From: Rhodobacteraceae bacterium LMO-JJ12 | GTDB taxonomy: Bacteria; Pseudomonadota; Alphaproteobacteria; Rhodobacterales; Rhodobacteraceae | Assembly (NCBI GenBank): GCA_021555075.1 | Contig: JAKGBX010000001.1 | Location: forward strand, 1,674,001-1,738,000 | Length of the DNA: 64,000 nucleotides | Direction: 5' to 3' | The notes under the pieces: model-generated | The model's input: the letters and a program-made list of their open reading frames with translations, nothing else | Told to the model about the DNA's origin: nothing | Databases searched by the model: none | Shown here: one piece after another, positions 9,333 through 17,635 of the stretch | Layout of the letters: each line of letters opens with the position of its first letter | Numbering within the stretch: the stretch's first letter is position 1 | Program-made: the position numbers and the translations under genes

Positions 9333-9733
9333 CCCACATGTGCACTTTCGCAATTGCACTCGTACTTGCCACCACCGGGGTGGCGGCTTTTGTAGGCTCA
9401 GCCAGGCCCAACATTACCGATTCAGAAGCCAGGGAAGCCCAGATGGAAAAGGTAACCGGGCAAATTCTCATACGCTTTGAAGTTGACGTAAGCGAAACCG
9501 AGGCGTCCGGGATTATCGCGCGCATCGGCGCGCGGGAGATCGACCGGATGATGGATGGCAAGATCTATCTTGTCGGATTTCCTTATCCTTCAAGCCAGAG
9601 CGATATTATCGATGCGTTCTTGGCGACAGAGGGCATCGTCTATGTCGAACCCAACCATAGCGTGCGCATTCCCGAGCAGCCACGGGAAAGCGGGGCCGAC
9701 GACGGGCAGAGCAATCTTATCCCGTTGCCATAG
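9329..9733 (+). CDS. Small exported protein resembling a subtilase propeptide (I9-like)
   Basis: An uninterrupted 134-residue protein. The N-terminal 24 residues form a signal peptide (MTHMCTFAIALVLATTGVAA). Residues about 42-113 (GQILIRFEVDVSETEA ... GIVYVEPNHSVRI) have the pattern of the inhibitor I9/fervidolysin-type propeptide of subtilases, but no protease domain follows. The ATG overlaps the reconstructed subtilase stop as ATGA, which fixes the start and indicates coupled synthesis with that protease. A free propeptide could act as chaperone or inhibitor of the neighbouring subtilase; that is inference. It is the only clearly unbroken gene of the cassette. An alternative is the leftover 5' end of a second subtilase. 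Confidence 0.65.
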   Translation: MTHMCTFAIALVLATTGVAAFVGSARPNITDSEAREAQMEKVTGQILIRFEVDVSETEASGIIARIGAREIDRMMDGKIYLVGFPYPSSQSDIIDAFLATEGIVYVEPNHSVRIPEQPRESGADDGQSNLIPLP

Positions 9734-10173
9734 GTAGACTGATCTTTGGGTTGCGGATCGCCCAGCGTTCTTGCCGCATTTCCGGGCATGCGGGACAATT
9801 GATTGCACGACCATTTGCTTGCGCCATACCCCGTTATGGGTGGCGTGTCGGACTGCCGGGCGGTATCCGATGTTTACGGAGCCTGAGACGCTGCTATCTA
9901 ATCCTGTGACGGATTTAAGTGGATACGCCGCGCAGCTCATCAATGTTGTAGGCGTTTGAGGCAAACGCGTAAGTGATGGTTAACTCGATACACAATACCG
10001 GGCTTAATAAGATCAGGGTTGGGTAGGGAGTTCCGCACTCAATTTATGCGGGAAACCGTGTCAACCTGGAGTAACGGGAAGTCTTTGCGTTTCCTGCAAG
10101 CCAATCCCGAGTGTTCTTAAACCAATTCATATCTCAGCGACTTTAAGTATCTTAATTTTGACTGGAAGGACAA
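9734..10173. other. Gap within the hydrolase cassette
   Basis: No convincing gene. A weak hairpin (CCGCAT / ATGCGG, 9774-9793) lies 41 bases after the I9-like gene and might end its transcript. The last 30 bases hold the GGAAGGA ribosome site of the amidohydrolase remnant. I see no homology to protease domains in any frame of this stretch. Confidence 0.45.
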
Positions 10174-11840
10174 ATGGCTAACCGGCGCTTCGTAATAGGT
10201 GGATTAGGCGGCTTGATGCTTTCCAGCAGTCTGGACGGTTGCGGTTTCCTCAAGGAGTGGTGGCAGCCAGACCTAGCAAATGCGACGATTGATGTTCACG
10301 CGCATTTCTTCAACGGTCGCGACGCCCCTGCGGTTGGTTTTTTGCAACAGACATTCTTACGTGACCCGCATGGCCCGGTTGATCCAGACATGAGCAGCAC
10401 CGCTTTTCTTAAGCTGCTAAAGACCATTCTGCTGTCCAACACGCCGACGACGAAGCAGGAACTTGCCGACGTGACGAGCGGTACGCCGGTCACACCGCCG
10501 TATGTGATCGAGCAGCGTGACCAAGAGAATGTGGCCTCTGCCTTGTCCGAATATGCCGCCGGGGCCGTGCCAGATTTTTCCGGATTGCGTGTGACCCGCA
10601 CCGACGAAAGCAGGATCCTCGACCGGATTGCGCAGGAAGTGGGTTTGAATTCGGTGCGCACCGGCCTTCAGACTCCGCGCCAGCAGGTAAGCACGTTGGT
10701 CGCCGAGATCTATGCCAAGGGCGCGCCGAGCGCATTAGGTACTGGTACGCAAAAGAAATATCGTCATCTCTCGCCCTTTTTTGCAATCGATCCGCTGGGC
10801 CGGGCTGTTGACCCGTGCACGCCTCGACATTTTGGCAGTACTGCAACGACTATATGGTGGCAATACGCAGGTGCGGGTGTTTTGGCCCTAGTTTGTCGAT
10901 TTTACCTATTGGTTCAAAACTATCGAAACCGATGTTGAAACGGTGGCGGATCAGATTGAGGTCGTGTCAGCTATCGCGAAGCGGTTTCAAAGCGCGCTGG
11001 TGTTGCCTTTTGTTCCGTTCTGCCCCTTGCGCGCAGCCTTGGAAAGGGAGACGCACCGCGGACTGGGATTCTTTACGCCATGTGAAATATGCCATTCTTG
11101 AACGCGGCTTTGCCGGGGTCAAAATTTACCCGCCCATGGGGTTCAAACCTATCGCCAACAGCGTCGATGTGTCGAAATGGGCTAAGCGTGCGTCGAAAGG
11201 CGGCGGCGGCGCGCTCGACCGCGAGCTTGAGCACCTTTATGCATAGTGTGTCGAGAACGACGCCCCGATCAAGGCCCATGGCACGAATTCGATGGGCGCG
11301 GGTAAGATTACCGGGCTGTTTGCTGCACCTGAAGGCTGGCGGCAGGTATTGTTGTGCCCTGAATTCAACAAGCTGCGGGTGAACCTTGCCCATTTTGGCC
11401 GGTTCAAGGAAACAGCGCCGAACGCTGCGATGGCCACAAAAACCGATTGGGAAGACACTATTGCCGGGATGCTTAGCGATTTCACCAGTCTCTATTTTGA
11501 TCTTGGATTTTGTCTGGTGGCGACCGACCCGGACAACGAGGACCATGAATTAATGATGGAACGAATGGGGGATTTGATTGCCCGGTTTCCACTGATCAAA
11601 GAGCGTATGATGTATGGCTCAGATTGGTCGATGACCGGCCGGATACCCGGGCATCAGACCTATTCGGCCCGAGTTGTCGGCGCGCTCGGGGAACTGGGCT
11701 TTTCCGGAAGCCATTTGAAGGCCGTCATGGGCGGCAATGCCGCCAGATTTCTTGGTCTGTCGGATGAAGGTGACCAACACGCGCGACTCGCGGTGTTCTA
11801 TGAGGGGCACCCGATTTTTGAGGAGCTGTTTTTATCCTGA
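10174..11840 (+). pseudogene. Tat-type amidohydrolase (amidohydrolase_2-like), two stops and two frameshifts
   Basis: The frame opens with a twin-arginine-like, possibly lipoprotein, signal (NRRFVIGGLGGLML then a Cys near residue 23) and the metal-binding HxH motif DVHAHFFNGRD (His42, His44). The reading frame moves once near 10815-10830 and again near 11050-11065; between them RLYGGNTQVRVFWP is followed by TAG (10889-10891) and FVDFTYWF. After the second shift LERGFAGVKIYPPMGF leads to TAG at 11244-11246 (HLYA*CVEND) and then IKAHGTNSMG and MMYGSDWSM, the later metal-site His and Asp motifs. The pieces line up as one metal-dependent hydrolase of about 550 residues that is no longer expressed whole. 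Confidence 0.85.
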
Positions 11841-11862
11841 CGGCTTGAACGGAGGATTGTAC

Positions 11863-13077
11863 ATGAGACAATTCTTACTTACCGCAATTATCGCAGAGCC
11901 GATGTTTTCCTATGGTATTGCACAGGAACTCGACCCCGAAGAGGGCAATAATGCGCTTGGCAAACTCGCCGAAGAAGCGCGCGAAATTTCTAGCAGCATG
12001 AGTTTCGAGGAATTCCGCGACAACACGCATTATGTCGTACAGACCGGAAAATACTATTTCAACGGTGACACCTCGATCCGCAATGAAAAACTGCTGCGTG
12101 AATTCTGGCTGCGAAATGTGGCCAGTGCACCGCCCGTTCAAGAGGGTGAAATACCAGAATTCGCCATTATCACTGTCAGAGGGCTGGACCAAGTCTGGTC
12201 GCTGAGCCAGCGCCGCGCGCTGACCTATTGCGTCAGTTCCAGATTTGCCAGCCGCCACGGTGCAGTTGTCGCCGATATGCAGGCGGCAACTGCATCCTGG
12301 GAGGCCGCTGCTGATCTGAAATTCCATTACATCCAATGCGAGGATCAGAATTGCGACGCTGCGAACACGCGGGTGCTGTTTAATGTGCGCCTGGTGAATG
12401 CCGCCGGTCTGTTTCTGGCCGCAGCGTTCTTTCGCCATGATCCGCGGGCCAAGCGCAGCCTGGTGATCGACCACTCGTCATTTAATCTCGATCCCAATCA
12501 AGCCCTCACGTTGCGCGGCATCCTGCGACATGAGCTTGGCCATGTTCTGGGCGGACGGCACGAACACACACGGCCAGAGGCAGGCGCGTGCTTTGAGGAT
12601 CAGAACTGGCGCGGGGTCACAAACTATGATGCATTTTCAGTGATGCACTACCCGCAAAGCAATGAGCTCGGGGATTGGACGCTGCGGCTTACCAAATCTG
12701 ACAAGAACGGCATCGCTTGCATTTGCGGGGCGGCTGCCGGGTTCGGGATAGATCCGACGATCTGCAAGCCTTCCTAAGGTCTGAACGCGGCAAAGCGCGA
12801 GGAGCTTGGGCCGTTCGAATTGACCGGCGATCAGATCGTTTCGATCGGCAGTTTCGAAGTGGTACCGGGAACCAGCTTTAGCGCCGAGATGACCGGCACG
12901 GGCGATCCGGATCTCTATGTGCGCTTCGACAATCCAGTCACACTCGCCGGGTTCGATTGTCGACCCTACACTGAAGGCGCGGATGAAACATGCGCTTTCG
13001 AGGTGCCTGCGGGCAAATCGCTAGCCAACGGCATGGTGCATGGCTTTGGCGTCGGCACGGCCAATGTGACCATCTAG
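11863..13077 (+). pseudogene. Astacin-like zinc metalloprotease, stop codon before its C-terminal PPC domain
   Basis: From the ATG at 11863 (ribosome site GGAGG 8 bases before) 304 codons run to TAA at 12775-12777. The product has a signal-like start and the full zinc signature HELGHVLGGRHEH (His223, Glu224, His227, His233) with following Glu234, plus the Met-turn SVMHY (259-263), both typical of astacins (M12A). The same frame continues after the TAA for 99 codons with a PPC-type domain (GTGDPDLYVRFD, then FDCRPYTEGADETCAF) to TAG at 13075. The catalytic domain may still be made alone; the export or binding domain is cut off. It could therefore be a shortened gene rather than dead. Confidence 0.8.
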
Positions 13078-13088
13078 AGGACTGCGCC

Positions 13089-15283
13089 ATGAATGACCTT
13101 CAAATTAGCCGAGGGATGATGAAATCGATTGTCTTGGCAACAATCTTTGCGCTGGGTGCAACTGGCATCGCGGCCCAGTCGACAGTCCCTGAACTTGTGC
13201 TCGAATGGCGCTCGACAAGCGAAAATGCAGTTGAACTTTCGACGGAGCTGGAAACGCTTTATCTAACGCTCTTCAACTCAGGCAATCTAACGTTGCGCGA
13301 GATAAAAATGAGCGAAAGTCCTTTTGTCGAGCGCGTCCTGCGCGACGAGAAGCTGTTTTTCGGCGCCCATTTTCCGCAAAGCATTGATGCAATGATGTGC
13401 AATCTCAATCCGGATCTCTGTCAGCGCAATCGCACGGTCGCATCTGAGCGGCAGTTGCGCAGCCTGACCAGTCATGTCGGTGGCTACGCCATTAGCCAGG
13501 GCCGGTGGCGCACCAGCCTGGGCGATACGATCGTGGTGCCAGACTACAGTTTTCGCGCAATCACCACGTTGAGCCGTCAGCAAGTGCCGGGCGGTTTGCA
13601 GATCTCGGATTTTGCGGTCAGCCCGGACATGGATTGTTCGGCCTTCAAGGGCTCCCGCGAAGATGTCATCGCGCGCTTCAATCTGCCGGTCATCAAGGCG
13701 CCCGATGGTCTAAGGAGCGTGACTCTGCCATAGCTGCAACTGCAGGCGGCGGCCACACTCCGCGCCGATCCGCGTTCGAAACTGGTCCGAAGTCTGTCTG
13801 GCTCGCTGGTAACATTCGACCGGACCTAGGTTTTTGTCGATCCCGCGGCGGTCTTTTCGCCGACTTGGCAAAGACAGTTTGCCAGCAGTTCCCTCAATGA
13901 TCTTGCTTTGGAAACCCTGCAGCCTTACCTGCGCACAACTGGTAGCGTGCAGGAATATGGGTTCGGCAATGAGCCGCTGGTGACCAACCAGATCGGCCTT
14001 TTCAAACTGATCCACTATCCATTCGCCAATCTCGAACCGTTGTCGGCGCAGTATCACCATCCGGTGGATGTGATAGTGATCGACAGCGCGGTGACGAAAT
14101 GGCACTGTGATCTTCCGCCTCTGATGCTGAGCGATGGCAACGTGCTCGGCCCGTCCGAGGAGGCGGAGGAGGCGGAGGAGGCGGATGGCGCCACCCACGC
14201 AGAGGTTACGCTTGCTTCTGTCACGGGCATGTCTTCGGCGCTGGTATATTGCAGCGAGATTGATCCGCTGGCGCTGAGCCAATCGGAGCACGGCGCTGCC
14301 GTCGCGGGCGTGATCGCCTCGCCTCAGAACGGCAAGGGCATGGTGGGCATCAATCCCTATGCGCGACTACACATGATCTCTTTTGACATGACCCTTTCGC
14401 GTGCCGCGAAGCTCTACGTGTTTTCGGAATTGGAAACCGAGTTTGAGATCCCTCTCGCCGATATTCCAGAGACCGGCTATTGGACGGGGCTGAGTCCAAA
14501 CGGGCAAGCCACGATAGCGCTCTATAGCGCCGATTTGCTGGCCGAGGACACGACTGTGATCATCTCGAACCTGTCGGTCCAGCAGGATGAGGTGCTGCTC
14601 TATTCAGTGCATGGTGAAAACCAGCTTTGGCCGATCGCCTGCCCCGGTGGCCAGCGGAGGTGCAGGCGCTTGCCGGTCCGGTTGCGTTTCTGTCGTTCTT
14701 CGATGCCGGCCTGCCACGAACCTGTACCGGGTTTCTGATCGAGCCCGATCTGTTGCTGCCCAACGAGCATTGTATCCGGTCGCTTGAAACCTGCAGCACA
14801 ATGGCAGCCGTTTTCGGGTATCAGCGCAACGCTGCAGGCGGGCTGGCGATGGGGCCACAGCTCAGATGCAAAGGATATGAGCCCCATCAATCGAGTCTTG
14901 ATCTCGACGTGACGGCAGTGCGCCTGTCGGCCCCTCCGGGCGAGGCATTCGGCGTCATCAACGTGCCCGAAGAGCTAGTCGATCCCGTCGGATCGCTGAT
15001 TACTATGCAACATCCCGGAGACCTTCCCAAACAGGTTTCGATTTCGGAGTGTGCAATGATCGAAAGCCCGGTGTCGGGGCGTGTGCCGGACAGTGACTTC
15101 ACCCATACTTGTGACACTGCAAACGGGTCATCCGGTGCACCCATTCTCAACACAGAGGGTCAACTGGTGAGCATTCACCATTTTGGTTTCAATGAGGCGT
15201 CAGACAGTGCATGGCGCGAAAACCGCGGCGTACTGGCGACACTGATCATCGGCTGGATGGAAGAAATTTCCGGACTGCAATAG
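13089..15283 (+). pseudogene. Large exported protease: subtilase-like part plus V8-like serine protease part, broken
   Basis: The frame starts at ATG 13089 (AGAGGA site, signal peptide MMKSIVLATIFALGATGIAA) and is interrupted by TAG at 13731-13733 and TAG at 13827-13829 without frame change. It continues with DVIVIDSAVTKWHCDLP and SEHGAAVAGVIASPQNGKG, which resemble the Asp and His regions of S8 proteases; an acidic EEAEEAEEAD repeat lies between them. No GTSMA serine box is present. Near 14627-14660 the frame shifts and a V8-like trypsin-fold domain follows: CTGFLI, LPNEHC (His), LDLDVTAVRL (Asp) and NGSSGAPI (Ser), ending at 15283. Fusion of two protease folds, one without its nucleophile, is unusual. 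It may reflect a deletion. Confidence 0.75.
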
Positions 15284-15835
15284 CAGTAAAACAACCCAGA
15301 AAGAAATGTTTAGGTATTTGGTTTTCTAGACTGAGACCAATGCCAGAAGAAGTGAGATTGAGCCGGGTAAGGGGTATTGTCGGATAAAAGCGGCAAGAGG
15401 CGGGCAGGGCGGCTGGGTTGCGGCTGATGATGGAAAATGCCCCGTTCAAGTGTTTGCAAGGAAGTCCGAGGTTATCTGACTGGCGGCTGGGCTGTGGCTT
15501 GGTTTTCCGCTCTCACTGCGCGACGTTGTATGTTGTCTGTTCTCGCAGGGGATGTTTGATGCGCCGCTAGTCTCTTGGTCACCTGCCTTCTTCAGTCTGC
15601 GCTGTCTTTCGTTGATGACGAGGGGCGATAGCCTGCCATGAAGGGTAGTCTCCTTGCGCTTGCAGAGACTGGTTCGAAAGTGTTGGGCACCACCATCCAT
15701 ATTCACCATCCACATTCATAAGTGTCGCACACAGATAGAAATATTATCCAACTTGAGAACTGGCCCTTTACATGCGTGATTCCAGTACGTTTTCTTTGTA
15801 TGCAGTCATAAGCTTTGTAGCCCGCGCGAAAGGTA
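15284..15835. other. Gap between the hydrolase cassette and the KorAB operon
   Basis: No supported gene. It holds a 13-base tandem repeat at 15691-15716 and, near 15505-15550, a segment loosely similar to one at 6550-6590 on the other side of the cassette. A minus-strand frame (15446-15715) exists but matches nothing I recognise. The promoter of the korAB operon should lie in the last 100 bases. Confidence 0.45.
15691..15716. repeat. 13-base tandem repeat, two copies
   Basis: CACCATCCATATT is followed directly by CACCATCCACATT, with 12 of 13 bases identical. No function is apparent. Confidence 0.6.
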
Positions 15836-17635
15836 GTGGAATTGAAACCGACAGATGCCACCAACCCCGAGTATTTTCACAAAGTTGTCGATTGCCAGTT
15901 TGCCTGTCCGGCGCATACACCGGTACCGCTCTATATTCGACTGATAGCCCAACAAAATTATACCGATGCCTATCTGGTCAATTGGGAGAGTAATGTCTTT
16001 CCCGGTGTGTTGGGCCGGACCTGTGACCGCCCTTGTGAGCCCGCATGCCGCCGGGGGCGAATTGACGAAGAGCCGGTTGCAATCTGCCGTCTGAAACGGG
16101 TTGCCGCTGATTTCAAGGATGATGTTGCCGAGCGCCTGCCCAAGGCTGGGCCAGCGAATGGCAAGAAGATCGCCCTGATCGGCGGTGGGCCGTCCTCGTT
16201 GACCGTGGCGCGTGATCTCGCGCCGCTCGGGTACGAGCTGCATCTTTACGACGGCGAGGCGAGGGCTGGTGGATTTATGCGCTCGCAAATCCCGTCATTT
16301 CGCCTGCCCGACAGCGTTCTGGACGAGGAAGTGGGTTATGTGCTGGACATGGGGGTCACGACCCATTTCAACACCTATGTAGACAGCATGGCCGATATGC
16401 TGACCAAGGGCTATGACGCCATCTATGTCGGCTGTGGCGCCCCAAAGGGCCGCGATTTGCCGAATCTTCCCGGGCGCGAGCAAGCCGATGCTAATATCCA
16501 TATCGGAATCAACTGGTTGGCTAATGTCGCTTTTGACCATACCGAAACGATCGGCAAAAGGGTGATCGTTTTAGGCGGCGGCAATACAGCGATGGATTGT
16601 TGCCGCACCGCGCGCCGCCTGGGCGGCGCGGACGTCAAGGTTATCGTGCGCAGTCCCAACGCCGAGATGAAGGCCTCGCCCTGGGAAAAGGAAGATGCCG
16701 TTCACGAAGGAATTCCGATCATCGACAACCACGTGCCCAAGGAATTCGTGCTGAAAAAGGGCAAGCTGGTCGGCATGAATTTCGAAAAGGTCAAAGCCGT
16801 TTATCATAACGATGGTCGCCGTGAACTGGTGTCCACCGGCGAGGAGCCCGTGTTTTTTCCCTGCGACGACGTGCTGATCGCAATCGGTCAGGAAAATGCT
16901 TTCCCCTGGATCGAAAAGAGCACTGGCATCAGGTTCACCAGCTGGGGAACGCCGATCCTGAATGATGATGAGACGCTGCAATCCACCCGCAAGGAGGTCT
17001 TCTTTGGCGGTGATGCGGCGTTCGGCCCCAGAAACATCATCACTGCCGTGGCACACGGCCACAAGGCGGCCGTATCGATCGATTTGTTCTGCCGTGGCAA
17101 GGATCTGAGTAAACGCCCGGCACCCCATGTCAACCTAGTCAGCCAGAAGATGGGCATCCATGAGTGGAGCTATGCCAACGCGCCAATTGTCGATAAGCGC
17201 GAGGCGGTGCCTTTGGTAAAATTGGAACGCGCGCTGAACGATCGCGCGCTTGAAGTCGAGCTTGGCTTTGATCTGGAGACCGCATTCGTCCAGGCCGAAC
17301 GCTGTCTCAATTGCGATGCGCAGACCGTTTTCAGCCCCCCCCTTTGCATCGAATGCGATGCCTGCGCCGATATCTGCCCGACCGGGTGCATCAGTTTTGT
17401 GAAGAACGGCCCCGAGGAGGATCTGCGCAGCCGCTTGACCGTTCCCGCGCTCAACACCGAACAGGACATCTTCGTTTCGGCAACGCTCGAAACGGGCAAG
17501 GTTTTGGTCAAGGATGAAGATGTCTGTCTGCACTGCGGATTATGCGCCGAACGATGCCCGACAGCTGCTTGGGACATGCAGATGTTCTTTTACAATACGG
17601 CGAAAGCGTCGCCTGACCTGGTGGAGGTCGAATGA
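15836..17635 (+). CDS. GltD-like FAD/NAD(P) oxidoreductase with C-terminal ferredoxin domains
   Basis: A 599-residue protein starting at GTG. Cysteines in CQFACPAHTPV and CDRPCEPACRRG form the N-terminal Fe-S region of glutamate-synthase small subunits. Two dinucleotide folds follow: ALIGGGPSSLTVA (about residue 112) and VIVLGGGNTAMDCC (about 243), with FGGDAAFGPRNIITAVAHG before the C-terminus. The last 90 residues carry two 4Fe-4S motifs, CIECDACADICPTGC and CLHCGLCAERCPTAAW. Its stop overlaps the korA start as ATGA, so it is probably the electron partner of the 2-oxoacid oxidoreductase, moving electrons between the KorAB Fe-S chain and NAD(P). That role is inferred from context. Confidence 0.88.
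   Translation: MELKPTDATNPEYFHKVVDCQFACPAHTPVPLYIRLIAQQNYTDAYLVNWESNVFPGVLGRTCDRPCEPACRRGRIDEEPVAICRLKRVAADFKDDVAERLPKAGPANGKKIALIGGGPSSLTVARDLAPLGYELHLYDGEARAGGFMRSQIPSFRLPDSVLDEEVGYVLDMGVTTHFNTYVDSMADMLTKGYDAIYVGCGAPKGRDLPNLPGREQADANIHIGINWLANVAFDHTETIGKRVIVLGGGNTAMDCCRTARRLGGADVKVIVRSPNAEMKASPWEKEDAVHEGIPIIDNHVPKEFVLKKGKLVGMNFEKVKAVYHNDGRRELVSTGEEPVFFPCDDVLIAIGQENAFPWIEKSTGIRFTSWGTPILNDDETLQSTRKEVFFGGDAAFGPRNIITAVAHGHKAAVSIDLFCRGKDLSKRPAPHVNLVSQKMGIHEWSYANAPIVDKREAVPLVKLERALNDRALEVELGFDLETAFVQAERCLNCDAQTVFSPPLCIECDACADICPTGCISFVKNGPEEDLRSRLTVPALNTEQDIFVSATLETGKVLVKDEDVCLHCGLCAERCPTAAWDMQMFFYNTAKASPDLVEVE

Noticed and set aside
8221-13829. Genetic code change with TAA/TAG read as an amino acid
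   Set aside because: Intact housekeeping-type genes of the window end normally at TAA and TAG, the residues expected at the stops differ, and frameshifts accompany them. Decay is simpler, although the absence of TGA is reported as a finding.
15446-15715. An 89-codon minus-strand frame between the cassette and korAB
   Set aside because: Unusual composition, no recognised motif and no sensible upstream site. It could be a remnant but cannot be supported.
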